Source: Trichinella spiralis
Taxonomy: Eukaryota > Nematoda > Enoplea > Trichinellida > Trichinellidae
Assembly (NCBI GenBank): GCA_000181795.3
Contig: CM012955.1
Location: 13,484,389-13,548,388, forward strand
Length of the DNA stretch: 64,000 nt
Direction of reading: 5' to 3'
Below the pieces are notes generated by a model. It was given only the letters and a program-made list of their open reading frames with translations. It was not told where the DNA came from and ran no database searches. Positions 1 to 17,488 of the stretch are shown here, piece by piece (the first letter of the stretch is position 1; every line of letters begins with the position of its first letter). The position numbers and the translations under genes were made by a program.

Positions 1-630
1 GTAGCAGAGTTCCAGCAAAACTTCACCAAGATTCCACTTGACAGTTTAATCCTCACTTCTAGTCAAAAATACTTCTCTCTCTTCTCGCCCAACCGACCAG
101 CCAGCTGCTGGTCATTCTCTCTCCTCCACGCACACTCAACACCGCTCATTATCATCCGCTTCTTCTTCTTCTACAAGCGAGCTCTCAAAAACGCCAAACT
201 ACACAATTTATAAAACAATTCAATGTTCAATTGAAATGCTTTTCTTCTTCAAATTCGGCTTTTATAGAAAAAAAAAGATCTTCATTAGACAATAATAATA
301 AGTAATGTTAAATTCTACAAAATACCCACTTTCATTCAACCTGAGCAAAAAATCGAAGAAAAAATTAAACTGTTATCAAAAATATCGGTATGAAATATTC
401 ATATATGCTCAATAATAATAGTAATAATAATAGCAATAAACAAATAATCATAACAATAAGAACAATAAGAATGAATAAAAAAAGAAGGAAAAAAATAACT
501 GCCTATATTCTTGCTTTTGTTTCAACAATTCTATTGGTGCTTGGCTTTCAATGAGCCCACGTGACGTCCAACTGCCAAATACAGGCGTTGCACATTCTAT
601 CAGAAAAAAACAAACAAACAATATCGTTGA
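1..630. other. AT-rich flank downstream of nicalin, no gene seen
   Basis: This stretch lies beyond the stop codon of the minus-strand nicalin gene and presumably holds its 3' UTR. It is AT-rich with A-runs and AAT repeats (about 405-470). The first 180 bases are pyrimidine-rich (CTCTCT and TTCTTC tracts) and could belong to a neighbouring gene outside the window, but no reading frame with recognisable content is visible. Confidence 0.5.
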
Positions 631-3600
631 TTAGTATATTTTAGTTAGTGTAAAAATTCGACTAACCAAAGCTAACAAGTGCAGCATCCACAAATAGCCG
701 ACAATGAAAATTGAAGAAAGAAGATCGAAAAACGCGGATTTCGTTCTGAAAAATAAAACATATTATTAATTCAATGAAATATAGAGGGAGAAGAAAATAA
801 TTGGGTTCCAATTTCCATACAGATGTGCATGAACAACGTCTTCAAAACCATCGTAAAATATGAAATCTGGAAGCCTGGATAAATAAATAATTGAAATTAT
901 ACATATGCGCAGTTATTATTATTAATTATTAGGACAAACTTGAAATCTGAAGTGACAACACCGATCGATGTTTCCAAAGCAAAATGTTCAAAAAAGCGTA
1001 CAATATCGCGACCTAGTTGAGTTTGAGTGAAGTTGGGGAACAATTGTGTGCTTCGTGGTATTGTTTTCAAATAATCCAACCACATTTTCCAATGATCGCG
1101 CATCTAGAAATTATCATTCCAACAACAACAACAACACCAGTCAGTCTACATATGCATGCCACAATTACCGCCTCTGCGTCGAGGAAATGTTCCACAGAGT
1201 CGTTCTTCATACCGTACAAATATCGAAACAAGCCCTCGACCACTGTCATCGCGATCGGTATAAATTTTTCAAAACGACCCTCTGAACTTAAAAAAATGAC
1301 AAAAAACAGCATAATCCAAAACAAAGAAGAGATGAATAAACAAATAAACAAAAATCCAATGCATACTTACTCCAGATCTAGAATCGAACGTCGCATTGGA
1401 TCAAATGGCGACTGAATGCCGGACAACGTGTGCGCGTAAATGCGACGCAAGCTGAACCGTTCGTGTTCCCAAAGCAACAGCTCATCGCCCAGGTTGATCT
1501 TCTTCTGCACAATGGCCGTGCTGACGTTGTAATTTTTACCAGACTGTTCGAGCATCTTGAAAGTTTACTTATTTATTTATTTGTTTGTTTGTTTGTTTGT
1601 TTCATCGTATTCCATTGATTTTTTTCACCTGGTAAAATCGATGCATCGAAGAATTCTGCCTCGGCACTTTCGACACGTGCATGTACAGTTTGGAATCTTC
1701 GCTGATCAAACCGTCCAAACAAATGGCAAAATCAATCAACGGTGCAGCAGTATGCCTGTCTGCAAGTATGCAAATTAGCAAAACAAAAAGAATAGAAAAT
1801 GAACAACAATTAATCGATTAATTAATTCAACCTCTCCTCTCAATCAAATCGTCAATCCACTGCTTAGTGCCCAAATAGTTCGCCTTGCCACCGGCGGCGA
1901 GTAGAAATAACAAATTGAATCTACAAAAATTGAAATGAGCATTTTGCAAAAAAAAAATTTAATAATAACAAGCAATTCACTTCGCTCGTGTGGTGGAAGT
2001 TTTGTAAAGTCTCGAAAACAAACGCAACAATTCCAACAATACCACCATACCACTGCCGTTCGAATTATAACCGAATGATTTTTTCTGAAATGGAAATAAG
2101 TTAATCACTTTTTTCATTTCTCCTAACATATATATCAGTCTGTGCACATGCAAATTGAAAACAACATTCAAATTGTTTTTTCTTTTTTACTTCTCTCTTT
2201 TGGTCTTCTCATATTTTAAAAATTATACTTAATTTTAAAGTTTTATTTGAAATAGATTTTTAAAAAAGATAAATAATTTAAAGTATAATTTTTCTGTCTC
2301 CCACGAAATCCCCACCACAATGAAAATTTGCTTGTTAAATTTGCACAGTTGCAATATTTAATACCAATATATGAAGTAGAAGAAGACGGATTCATTCGCA
2401 AATGAACTGCAAAAAGCAGCCATTAATCTGAAAAGTGAATTTTTTTTCACTAGCTAAATTTTTTCTTGTTCAATAAAATTCAATTGAACAATGTTGCCTA
2501 AGCATAAGTGCACAGAGTGAGGCAAAAAGATATATACAGACAGACAATTTTAAGCTTGTCACACGGTGCTGCCCAGTAAACCTATTATCTACAAGTTAAG
2601 CTGCTATTTAACACAAATGCATGCAGGGCCGAGCAAGTGCATCCTTGTCAACATTGTTACTTTAGTATTATTATTACAATTATAAATAATTTAAACAAAT
2701 TCTGCGGATTGGTCAATCCAATTTTACATTGCAATATTTGACAAATCGCAATTTCATCTCGCACTAAGCAATTTAAATCGATACGTGAATAAATAAATAA
2801 AAAAAATGAAATGCCACTGAAATAATACAAAATTCACCACTCACAAAAAAAAGAAAATAAGGTTGATTTCATACTTTGTCTTCTCAACTTAACTAAAACG
2901 TACTTGTTCTGAGCACTGATTATTGGAAACAATGGAGTGAGAAAGAATGAAAAATTAAAAAAAAATAAATTAACATACGGCAGTCAAACCAAATGAATCG
3001 TAGTGTGCAACTATGGCAATTGTTGTCACATGTTCTCGTTGATCAAATGCCGAAAGTCTTCCCTTAAATTTGTAAAAAAAAATTAGCCAACAACAATAAA
3101 AAATACATTTTTTATTTCCATGCACGACAATATGCACAAATTCTTACAATAATATTCTGCAGAACACGACTGTTGGACATAGCGTCGTTTTGATTGCCAG
3201 TATAAAGACGATAATTTTCTCCAATACACAAGGAAATAAATTCTTGAACAGACAAAGAACAGAATTATTTGTTGTAAAACAAATTTACAAATAATTTCAA
3301 ATTCGGGCACAGCTTATTATCATCAATGCAAATGCAACAACACAACCGAACAGAAATATCCTCACATGATTACAACGAATCAATACCAAAGCCAAGCAAA
3401 TAATTAAATAAGAATAAATTAAAAGAAAATAAGCTTGTTTGTTTGTTTTTGAGAAAAAATACTCAGAAAACTAACTTACTGTGAAATAGGTTCCTTTTCG
3501 ATACTCTTGCCCGTTCTTCCGCTAACCTCATAACTTCTTGAATTTCAGGGCAATCGAATGCGATGAACAAAGCAACTTTCGTTGGCAGTGTTAAAAGTGC

Positions 3601-4374
3601 TTTTTCAAATCGAAGAAATCTCTAAACATTTAAATAACAATTTATTCTCAGTTTACTTTATCAAAACGTTAAAAGAAAAAAAACTTTTTTAAAATACATT
3701 TTCTAAATTGAAACACAAAAAAAAATCTCATCCAAACTTAAACTTTCCATCGAATTCCGATACTGAAATCAACAAAAACGAGAAAAAAACAAAATGTGCA
3801 CTCAAATTTGGAATTGAAACGTTGAAACACGTTCTTGAATTTGCATAAAAGCATCAACAAAAACGAACAGAATGGAGCAAGTGAGTTCAACAAGGTTTAT
3901 AGGAAAAAACAAGCAACGCTCACGTTCTTCTCTTCGGCGAGCATTGTGGAAAAATTAGCCGGTAGGACGAAAATAATGCCGCCCAGATTGGAACTGAGAA
4001 GTGAATGCAACTCGTCCACAACGACATCCATCCACCAGACGACCAAACACTTCCGGATTCTTTCGAGCGAATTTACCGAAACTGCTTCATAATACAACCG
4101 CCAATCTTGCGTTCCTGGTTGAGTATGAGAAAACAAATTGCCCATATTAGCATATTCATGAATGGCAGTGATTTGAATTGAACAACTTGGAATGGGAACA
4201 ATTACCATATTCAGTGCCGTGCAGTTCAAACTGCGGCAGGCGAAAGACGCTGAAATCGTACGTGTTGGCCGAAGTGGCGCTTACCAACGAGGACGTAAAC
4301 GGCACCACGCACGTTACCGTTACCAGAAACAATCCAAGCACCATTCGAAAGCATTCGATCAACTTTTCAATCAT
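631..4374 (-). CDS. NCLN: Nicalin (BOS complex subunit NCLN; C. elegans NRA-2 type)
   Basis: Nicalin is an ER membrane glycoprotein that works with TMEM147 and NOMO in the multipass translocon and in assembly of multi-subunit receptors. The gene has about ten exons. Exon 1 (from ATG 4374) encodes a signal-anchor and the segment YDFSVFRLPQFELHGTEYG, aligning with human HEFTVYRMQQYDLQGQPYG. Later exons give GGIIFVLPANFS (about 3.95 kb), a segment near 3.15-3.23 kb, IAIVAHYDSFG (about 3.0 kb), SNGSGMVVLLELLRLFSRLY (about 2.05 kb), GGKANYLGTKQW (about 1.88 kb) and KKINLGDELLLWEHERFSLR (about 1.5 kb). Then come a helical exon ending near 1168, an exon starting 1103 after TTTCTAG, PDFIFYDGFEDVVHA (about 0.85 kb) and a final exon with the C-terminal membrane helix (SAFFDLLSSIFIVGYLWMLH), stop at 631-633. 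The last two junctions were checked and keep frame. The domain is related to M28 aminopeptidases but nicalin is thought to be non-catalytic. The start at 4374 is the first true ATG; the apparent longer reading begins with TTG. Confidence 0.93.
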
Positions 4375-6278
4375 GCTGACTTTGGACAAAGTATACTTTT
4401 TATTCAGCAGAGCAAAAAAATTACCGGCACTTGTTGTCGTTGTTCTGTGGTAAAACCATACACTAAAACATCCATTTATAATTTATGCATAAAACTGTTG
4501 CAAAAAAATGACAATTCTAGGAACAAAGTGATGGAGGGCAAAGTTCTCATCTTCTTTTTGCATTTTATAATAAATCTATTTGTTTACTGTGGCTCAACCT
4601 CAACGGCGTGATATGTCTGCCATTCTTCTATTCATGCCAACTGATCACAGTTTATTCTTCAGTAGGATTTTAACAGTTCAACTTTTGAAATATTACACGC
4701 AAACAGAACAATGTGGGGCGGCAAAGTTTTCCAACAACGACAGTCTGTCGAAACAGAACAAAAAGAACAAAACGCCACAAAACGTCAACGTTGATGAACA
4801 GGTGCGATGGCAACGCACAGTATAGGCATTTTCAAGAACAATTCAAACCGTGCGTCCTACTTTCTGCTGCGTTTCATTTACAGCCCAACAGTGAATAATG
4901 AACTTCATCAATAAGCAATAAAAATTCATAATTAACTCAACAAATGAACACTATTTTGAAAATTAATAAATTTACCTTCTTCACGCAGTTGGATATTTTC
5001 AATGTACAAAACTTTGCAGTTGCAACTTTTGTTTTCATCGTCAACGCGAATTTAACAATACAGTTTTACAAAGTTGTGCCGCTTATTTGTCAGTTGTCAG
5101 AATATGTCCTCAAATTTCCAATCAAACTCGCACAAATTCTCATTTCCCCCATTTCTCGCTGTATTCGAAACTGAAAAGCTACATTTTCAAACGACCGTTC
5201 ACCTCAGTCGCACATTAAATGCACAACAATAGCAATTAATTAATTCACCAAGTAAAGTGGACTTCCGACGAAAAAACAAAAACTAAAACTAAAAACATTT
5301 CTACAATTCTGATCGGAAATCTATTTTTTCCTGTAACTTGGTCGCACTGATCCGATCGACCCGTTGTTCCCATGAGTCGTCGTCTTCTTGAGTCGTTTCG
5401 TTGAATGAATGCGATTTGATTGATCTACTACATTCTTGGTCAAATGAACGTGCTTTTCAGCGGCAAAATCTCAGCCGTGTTGAAATGTTAACCGATTGGC
5501 ACTGTTTGTGCTTAACTATCCAAAAAATCACTCTGACAACCGAACAATTGTCGGAAACATCAAAAAGTTAATCTAATCAACCTTCCTTGACTACAGTCTA
5601 AAGATAATCAAGTATAATTTTTAAATACTGTAGTAAGGGCAAAATTGATCAGCATTTGTTATTATTCAAAAATTCAATAGAACCACTCAAATGTAGTTTT
5701 ATTTTTTATTTAAAATATAATTTTATCGAATAATTCCTTTCTCAATATTTGTTTTTGCATGCATGCGTGTAAACAAAATTCACTTGAAGACAAATAGCCT
5801 TAAAATCATTATAATCCAGCTTGTTGCTTTACTTTTTGTCATCTGGGAAGAAGGTTTTATTTATTTGCAAATTGCGCTTGTTGCTGGAAATTGCTTCTCA
5901 TTTGCTGAGTATACTATTTTTGATTGAGATTCATCATTTCAATTTCAGCAATTCCGGATCATTTGAAAGTAAAAAATCAATAAATAACAAAAAATTTTTG
6001 AATTTTCGAAAAGAGAATAGGAAAAAGAACACCAACCGCAGCATTTGATTTCACCAGTAAACTATTAATTGTTATTCTTAAAAAGCGATACAATGTTGTT
6101 TAGCGGAAATGAAAAATCAGATAAAAGCAGCCTGTTTTTAAGTATTGATTCAACAATGATCATTAAGGAATCACGGAAATTAATCAGTTTGCACCATCAA
6201 CCAGGTAAAATCATTATGAACAGATATCAAAATTTAAGATGAAAGGCACTTTCACTAAATTATTGCGAATTGTAATTT
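4375..6278. other. Intergenic region between nicalin and alanine aminotransferase
   Basis: This is the upstream region of nicalin and the downstream region of the aminotransferase. It is AT-rich throughout. Short open frames exist but show no domain or convincing splice structure. No RNA gene or repeat could be supported. The nicalin promoter should lie just above 4374. Confidence 0.5.
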
Positions 6279-9459
<3,181 letters not shown>

Positions 9460-12400
9460 CGACTGTCGAGTGGCGCTGCAAAAATGCAAACAAAAATATA
9501 TTCAAAATGCGGTTTGGCAAAAGCCAGTCCCGATCGAGTTCGACCAAGCTGACGGACTGTTAAATGCAAATGAACAAGCAAACAAAATAAGCAAACAAGT
9601 AAAGCATAATGGCGGTCTACTGACAACACCTCAATTTCACAATATTTTGCGCAATATTCCACGTGGAATAGTAGTAAATAAGTTTCGCCGGCCAAGTTGC
9701 ATTGGCTGATTGGTGGTTTTGATTTTGATTGATCGGTCTCAACTTGTTAGTCAACTTTGAGCAGCAAATTTCACCTTTTGCCCATTTATTTACTAATTGA
9801 AATCTGCCGAAAAATGGCAATAAATTAAATTTATCAATTTTACTCGGCAGAATTGTGGCTAATTTTTGAAAAAGAAGAAAAATCAACTGTGCAATAATCA
9901 CCTTCTTCGACATATCAAAGCAACCGAACGGACAAATTGCAATTAAATATCAGAGAAATATTGATTTTGGGAAAAAATTTCCGATAAGCATGAATAAAAT
10001 GCACGACATGACGTGAAACAGTCTACTTTTTCTTTCTTTGTACATATTTGAATCAGTTTTCAAAAATTTTTTACACACTAGCGAAAAATCCCGTTGGACA
10101 GCCAAAAGAAATTTTGTCATTGTTGCACTGTTTGCAAAGCTGAATTATCTTGTTGTTTAGTGTACTTCGTTTGTTTCTTTTTTTGGAAATTTTATTAATT
10201 TCCATTAGTCAATCTATACTGGCAGCCGTATAATAATAAGAATAACAGCAGCAGATGGTAGAAAGCATGAAAATTTGTCAAATGAAATTGAATGAATATC
10301 GGCAAATTGAAAGAAACTGAACAATGAAAGCTTTTGCTTTTAAAGTTGATCAATGCTAATTAATGCTTGTGAAATGTATATTTTCGATTACGTCAATAGC
10401 GACGGAGTCACGATTTGCAAATAGCGAGCAATTAGTTTTGCAATTAAAAATACCAACTTTCGAGTCAATGTTTACTGCTAAGTGTTGTCATTGCGATGTT
10501 AAACAATGCTTTGCTTAGTAATTAGAGGAAGAAATTTTAAACCCAATATAAAACCCCTCCCCCAACACACACACTAAATCCAGTTCACCAGAAATGAATT
10601 GGTCAAATGTTTAAAAATAAAACTATTGTTAAAGCAACTTTCAAAGCATATTACAACACCTCACCACTGGTAATAAAATTGTTTGCCTGTTTTGGATTGT
10701 GTGAGCGTTATTTAGTAACGTGAACAATTTACCCAAACTAGCAAAAGCATTTCAAACTGAAAATTTCTCAGTTCAATATGCTACCGCCAGAATGATAATA
10801 TAATCACATGGAATGAATTATATTACGGAGTTTTTTTTTATAAAAAATGTTTTTTTCTATTTTACGAGACCAAACTGACGTGGCAGTGTTAGAAAGTTGG
10901 AAAGTACAAAAAATGATGTTCAAATATATTTGGAAATTTAACAACACTTGTCTTTCGAAATTTAAACAAAAAAAATAATGCTTTTATAGTGAATTTTCAT
11001 AAAATTATCTGTCACTGCTGAAAGTACTAAATCTACAGTGATACCGTAACATTGATTTTCAGGATTATAAAAAATTTTTGGTAATCATTTGGCATTTTTG
11101 ACAAGTATTTTCATGAATGTGTTATACACTGTAATAAAGATGTAAATTTTTGTTTTGAAATATTAATAAAATTTAAACAACTTTAAGTCTATATCGAAAC
11201 AGATGCTCAATTCTAAATGCCCATTATTGTTCAGTTTATTCAAACATTTAGTCAACACTACTTTAAATGTATGAGAGAAAAAAAATGAAATACCGAATAA
11301 AAACTTGTTTGTATGTGTTTGGATGCGAAGAAATTAAATGCGCTGCAAGTGATGAATAAAACATATTCAATTTCTGGTACATTTTGAACAAAAAATGTCT
11401 TAATAAATAATCATCAACTGATCACAGCTGTTAACTTGAAACGTGCGTTTAGATCAAAATTAAATTTATAACATCGCTTTGCTTTTCAACATGTTACGTC
11501 AAAAACAATCAAATTATATGTTTGCATTACTTTATATCACAATAACAATTTTGAAATATCAACAATAATTTTATGTAATGCATTTTTAAATTTATTCAAC
11601 GAAATTTAATCGTTCAAAACTTGCATATTTTATGTGTATCATTTTATGTTTATTATTTATGCAAAAAACATCAACTAAAATCTAAAATATTTTAATTTTA
11701 GGAAACAAATAAATAAAACGTATTATTATTAAAAAGAAAAAATGATATATATGCATAGAAATAATTTATTCACCTGTGTTAAACAAAACATTTTGTTAGT
11801 GGAGAACCGCTATGGAAATTTCAGTCGACTATTCACTCTCTAATTCCACATAAATCAGTCTAGCATTTTAATTGAATAATTGTTGATAAATTTACATATT
11901 ATTGAAATTATGATTGCAATTTGTTAATGCAAATTTTCGTTAATTCTCACTGTTGCTAGGGAGTGTTGTATTAGTTTCATAGAGTTGTTTTTCAGTTTTA
12001 TTCAGTTGATTTATTATTATTAAATGGGAATAATAATAATGATGATGATGATAGAGCATTTCTGCACGGCTTGCGTGCAAATAAAAATTGCTTGGCACGC
12101 CACTCGACAAAGCACGACGGGAAAGAAAAATACATTCGAACAAGCATAGAGACAAACAAACAGACAGACAGAGACAGACATACGTAGAATTTTGTCGAAT
12201 CTAACAAATTGAGTGCTAAAAAATATTTTTAAAAACTTTGAATAACAATATGAATTTTCGTTTCAATTGATGAAATAATTGTTGAAATAATAAAAACATA
12301 CAAATATGTGACGATATTGAATGATGGATGGTATTCTCAGTGAATAAAAATCTACATTTATGCACATATATATATATATATATATATAGGTGTTACTGAG

Positions 12401-12712
12401 TGCTACTAAAATAAAATTAACAAGACAATAAGACAAAAGACAGTAATCACGACAAAAGATCTCCCTGAATAAATCATTACTTTAAGATTGAAAACAAATT
12501 ATAAATTATTATTATTATTATTATTAAGACGACATACAGAGAGAAATAATAATTTAAAAAATAAAAACATGCAAATCTCACACATACACAGGCGTGTGTA
12601 TGTGTGCATGGTATGCAATGTGCGAGTAGTTGTGAATTGATGTTGTTGCTGTTGTTGGTGGTGAAGGTGGTGTTTCTGGTTGGCTTCGTTTGCTTTTGTT
12701 GAATAGCATAAT
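9460..12712. other. AT-rich intergenic region with microsatellites
   Basis: This lies upstream of the aminotransferase and downstream of the NDRG gene. It holds A/T-rich sequence, a short (AC)n near 10561, an (AT)n run at about 12366-12388 and an (ATT)n run at about 12506-12527. The frames on either strand (for example minus 9617-9913 and 11940-12207) are low-complexity and lack splice or domain support. Confidence 0.5.
12366..12388. repeat. (AT)n microsatellite
   Basis: Uninterrupted AT dinucleotides in intergenic DNA downstream of the NDRG gene. Similar runs occur at 16648-16680 and 17463-17488. Confidence 0.85.
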
Positions 12713-13906
12713 TCAAGCAGCCGCAAATGCTTCTTTCGATGTTTCGTTTTCAAAAATAACCTCCGTCCTTCCCTGCACTTGACTAGATTCTGGCTCTTTA
12801 ACGCAGATCGAGTTCGACCTAGTCTGGCAGATGGATTCCGACCTCGACTGACGCCATTTCAGATAGCTCAACGAAGGCACTGAAAAAGCAAAGATAAGCA
12901 ACAATGGAGAACAAATTGAAATGAACAAAACAAAAGAAATATATTGATATGCAAATATCATACAATGTCCTTCTCCTTGCAAAAAGAGCAAAATTGCTTC
13001 AGTCACTTTTTCCGGCTTTTCTTCCAAAACCAAACCACTAGAGTCGGATACCTTGAATAGAAAGTGATTTCGTTGACTGTTGGTTTTTTCAAGTTTACAA
13101 AAGTGATAAATTGAAAAGAAAAAAAATTATGCTTTTTAAAATATTCATATACTTTCATCCAGTTGGATTTGGTCGGATCGAGTTTCGAGTTCAGCTCTAC
13201 AGTGTCGTTGATGTGCGGCGATCCACTTCCAACTATTTGCAATACGGGACATCTGGAAAAGCAAAGCAATAAGAAAAATAAGTAGAAGAACAAAAACAGG
13301 CTAAAAGAAAATATATCTACTCAATGGTGGGTCCTTCACGTCGTATATTCAAATCTGTTCTTCTAAAAATAAAACCAACAGTAATAAATGCATTTTTAAA
13401 TTAGAATAAAATTCCCATGATCCGGTTGTGATTGATTACCTCAAATAAGACATAATAAACGCGGCCAAATTACGCGGATTATGCAATCGTGAAAAGTACT
13501 GCTTGTATGAGCTGACCAAATCGCTCGAATACTGATCCAAATTTCGCCCAAAATGATGCCACATCAAATAATCAATCGTCAATGAAGTCATGCCGCGATT
13601 TTTCAAATAATAAATATTCGCCTTCTGATAGCCCCACTCGATCCATCCAGGTGCTGTGCAAACGCAGTTGACTAAAATCAACGCGTCGACACGTTTCGCA
13701 TTCTTCAGCTGAAATTGCAATATTACTTTCATCATTTGCTTTTTCATCTTTACAAATTCACTTTCAAATATTATGAATATGGAAGAAAACAAAATACATA
13801 CCGCATAACGAGCTAAAACATTCGCCCCAACTCCAACGCCAAAACCGATGAACGTTTTCAACCTAGAAAATCATTTTTTTAATGTGAGAATACATTTTAT
13901 CAATAA

Positions 13907-13937
<31 letters not shown>

Positions 13938-15759
13938 ATATACATATTGTTCGACTTGTTTACACATGCAACTAATTACTATATTCAAAAAAAATGGAGA
14001 AGAGAATAATAAATAGTTTCCGTCTTGTAATTCAATTGAAATGTTCAACAAAATGGAAAATATTTGCAAAAAATAAAATAATTTCCGTCAAAATCAGTAA
14101 CAATTTTAGTCTCTTCGCACAGTCAAAATTCTCACCCACCACACCCTCATCTGCTTGCAACTGTTGTTAGCTACTGCAAGTTGAAAACAAACAAACAAAC
14201 AAAGAAACAAAAAGAAAAAACAACAACAACAAAAGAAAAGGAAAAATCAATTTTAATAATTGATGCGATCAAAACAAACTCTCCGCTTGTCTGAAAATCT
14301 AATCGCATCAGAGGAACAAATTTGAAAAAGATTAAAAGCATTTTCAAAAATCAGAAACAGGAGGCAAACAACAAAGGGTGGAATTATAATTATAGCCAGT
14401 GACACTGAGCTGATTTATCGCCATCAGTTCAAAAATGACCGAGGAAATTATTGAAATCAAGTGCAACAAATAGAATTATGAACTTTGAAAAAAAACAATA
14501 AATTCAATCTTTTTATTATCATAAGCCAGTAAACCAATCCCTGTTGCTATTGGAACATTCTTGCCGTTGAAAAATGTCTCATATTAAAGCTGGCTTCGAA
14601 TAACTAGTGTATAAAATTATTGAATGCTAATCGCGGCAAAACATTTGCTCACAAACAAACACTTGCCTCGTCCTAAGCTGATGATGCTGAGAAAAAAAGT
14701 AAGAATAATTTATTGCCAATTGTATCAGAGCAAAAATATATAAATAATAAAACTAACACAACAACAACATAAAACCCCCTCAATAAACCTCTACCTCCCT
14801 CCATCCCTACCCCTCTCAAACTCCCACCCCCTCCAATCCATTTTAATCTTATTTATTACTATTATTACGTCATCGTTTTAATAAATAAAAGTAAACAATT
14901 TTTTCTTTCTTTCTGCATTTATTAATTATTCTTATCCATCGTTACTTATTTGGAACTAAAATGAATATACAATGGATGAAATTATTACTAGTATGATTAT
15001 TATCTTTTTTTTCTATATATATCAACCTCAAATGTGATTTGTGAACACAGCAACCTGCAACAACAGTGCCGTATTATCGAATGAAAGAAAAGCAGCATAT
15101 TATATTGCGTGAAATAAAACTAGCAACTAGTATTTATACAAAGAATGATTCAATTCACAATTTGCTTACTTGAAATGATCAACCACATTTTCGACCACAA
15201 CGGCCAGCTCGTCCATTGTGGGATAAATATAGCTGAAAATTAAAAAGGAAATAAATATACAATGCTCAGTTGTGGAAATTTGTTTTAGTATTATTATTAT
15301 TATTATTATTAGTTTTTAAATTTTAAACCAACTTCTCAGGCAATGGTTCAGCATCTTCCTCTTGGCCTGGTGCGTTGATGTGGTAGACGCAAAATTTTTC
15401 ACTAATTACCGACATCTCGCTGAAGTGGAAAAAGCTTTGAAAACAAGGATTGGCTAAAATATTTAAAAAAAAACAGATGAATTTATTGCAAAACAGACAA
15501 ATCGCCGCCACCGCCTACCGCTCAACCCCAAATCGTGAAACGTCACAATAGCCGGTTTCTTGCCGTCGCCAACTACATACACGCTCACCTTCCCAAATGC
15601 TGTATCCACCCGGACCTGACCGGAAAGAGAAATATTAAAAATTAATAATAAATATCTATTTGGCACTTTCACCTCTTCATAATCTTTGTGCGATTCAACT
15701 CCGGTAATAAGCAGAGTCGCTGGTGACAATTCCAATTTGCCCAATTCAACGTCGTCCAT
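12713..15759 (-). CDS. NDRG: NDRG-family alpha/beta-hydrolase-like protein
   Basis: NDRG proteins have an alpha/beta-hydrolase fold without catalytic activity and act in stress, differentiation and trafficking. About nine exons are visible. The N-terminus starts MDDVELGKLELSPATLLITG (ATG 15759). Next come VDTAFGKVSVYVVGDGKKPA and TFHDLGLS (about 15.5-15.6 kb), FHFSEMSVISEKFCVYHINA followed by PGQEEDAEPLPE (about 15.3-15.45 kb; the family's HVDAPG signature is HINAPG here), YIYPTMDELA (about 15.2 kb), IGFGVGVGANVLARYA (about 13.83 kb; GxGxGA elbow) and VDALILVNCVCTAPGWIEWG (about 13.68 kb). Then follow RTDLNIRREGPTIE (about 13.34 kb), VELNSKLDPTKSNW (about 13.2 kb) and the C-terminal exon rich in R-S-x-S (RSRSES), as in the phosphorylated tails of NDRG1-4. 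The junctions around the RTDLNIRRE exon and the last junction keep frame. The stop is TGA at 12713-12715. A TTTGTTTCAG acceptor lies about 30 nt before the ATG. Confidence 0.92.
13904..13941. repeat. (AAAT)n microsatellite in an NDRG intron
   Basis: About nine AAAT units in the intron of roughly 1.3 kb between the YIYPTMDELA and IGFGVGVGA exons. The rest of that intron (to 15170) is AT-rich with no other feature seen. Confidence 0.85.
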
Positions 15760-16645
15760 ATTTTTCTCTATTGGAAGCAAAATTCACTGAAACAAAAGAA
15801 AATTTATTTTTCAAATAAAACTGTCCAAATTAATACTCAAATATTAAAATAATAAATTGCGACGGTTGTCTCATTTCAATTTGATACAAAAAATTGCATT
15901 ATAAAAACGAAGAATAATATTGCAAAAAGTTTGAATGCGTTTGCTTAGTTGTGTTGTGCTGTTCTTTTTTTTCGTCCTCTCTTCCAATGCAATAAATATA
16001 ATAATGTTGAAGAAAAAGTGGTGTGAAGAACAAAAATCATTCACAATCAAGTTGGCTGTTTCCAATTGGTGGTCAACCAGTAGAGGGAAGCGATGGAAAA
16101 AGCAATAAATCTTCAATTCGTCATTGTTATTTGTCTCAAGTTTATTACTTACCCGAAAATTAGCTAACAATAAAACACTGGAAGAAGAAGAAGAAAGAAA
16201 AGGAAAAAATCTATATCTGAAACATAGCATATACACTTAACAAACAGGGGTTGTCGCTCAATTAAATACATCAAAATATAGTGATAATAATTATAATAAT
16301 GAAGGAGAAAAACAAAATTAATAATAAATCACTGCTTGTCGCAGCTGCTCAAAGAAGATTAACTTCAAGCTGATGATGGATAAATAAGAAAGAATATCAT
16401 ATAAATAGGATAGAGGAATGGAAAAAATTTCTGCGTCGCGTTGCGTTACCGAACATGGCGTAAATGAGAGGGGGAACAATTATAAAAAAAGGCAAGTGAT
16501 TTTGCCCTAACAAGTCGTGAAAGAATAGATATATTAGCGTGCAGACGCGACCGGCGATTGGTCAGAAAATAAGCCCGGCACGTTGACAAAAACAACAAGC
16601 CTGTCCAATATTGATCCTCAAGCTGACAAAAATGACCCAACGCGG

Positions 16646-16647
<2 letters not shown>

Positions 16648-16680
<33 letters not shown>
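16648..16680. repeat. (TA)n microsatellite
   Basis: About 16 TA units in the gene-poor region upstream of NDRG. Confidence 0.88.
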
Positions 16681-16684
<4 letters not shown>

Positions 16685-17462
16685 TTAGCTTCGCCTGGTG
16701 GAAGAGAAACATACAACCCGCTGAATGTGATCAAGTGAACAACAGCTTGGTGGAATTTTAAAAAATATTCCCAAATTATCCATCCAAAGCAGAATCTTCC
16801 ACCCAATCTCAACCCTGTACATAATACATAATATAATGGTGCTTAAATTTAAATACGAAAGAGAAAGAATGAAAAAAAACAATCCACAAATAAAGTTATT
16901 TTGTTTCTCATTACCCTCCGTAAAAAATACATAAAAAACGATAACAAAAGCACACTTGCTTTTGGTTGAAGAACAAGGGTCAGAGGAGGAGGTGGAGGAG
17001 GCTGGATCGAAATCAGATCGCAGTTCAAAGCTGCAAGCAATTAAACAAGGCAATGTGGAAAAAGAGAAGCACGCGTCTGGCTTGGTCGGGAGGAAATTTG
17101 CAAAAATTTATCGACCAAATTGGCCAGTCAAACGCGAACAAGTAGCAATTTTCGATTTTTGCAATATGCACAAACCAAATTCGTAAAGCAGAAACAACAG
17201 AGAACAGAACACCCGCCCGCCGTTGGAGCCATTGTGAGGGAAATAGCTGAAGCACAGAACACAGAACAGAAGCTGTGTTAGCGTAGATAATATTCAAAAA
17301 TTGGTGCTTAAATGAACAGAACAATGAAAACCGACCGTTTTCCAATTATACCCCTCTCTGCTTCCTTCTTCAAAATCAACACGTCAAATTTAATTAAACA
17401 ATGAATTACCATTTGCCAAGCAATTGCTTCGAAATCGAAACCATAAAAAATGTGCTATACTT

Positions 17463-17488
17463 GTATATATATATATATATATATATAT
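17463..17488. repeat. (TA)n microsatellite
   Basis: About 13 TA units, followed about 80 bp later by a CT-repeat tract. Confidence 0.85.

Noticed and set aside
11940-12207. Minus-strand frames with SLSVCLFVSMLVRMY-type hydrophobic stretches
   Set aside because: These arise from GACA/CAAA simple repeats (TGTC and TTTG on the other strand). No supporting exon structure.
16956-17186. Plus-strand Glu/Lys-rich frame (EEQGSEEEVEEAGSKSDRSS)
   Set aside because: The charged sequence comes from a GAGGAGGTGGAGGAGG purine tract. The opposite strand is equally open and no exon borders fit.
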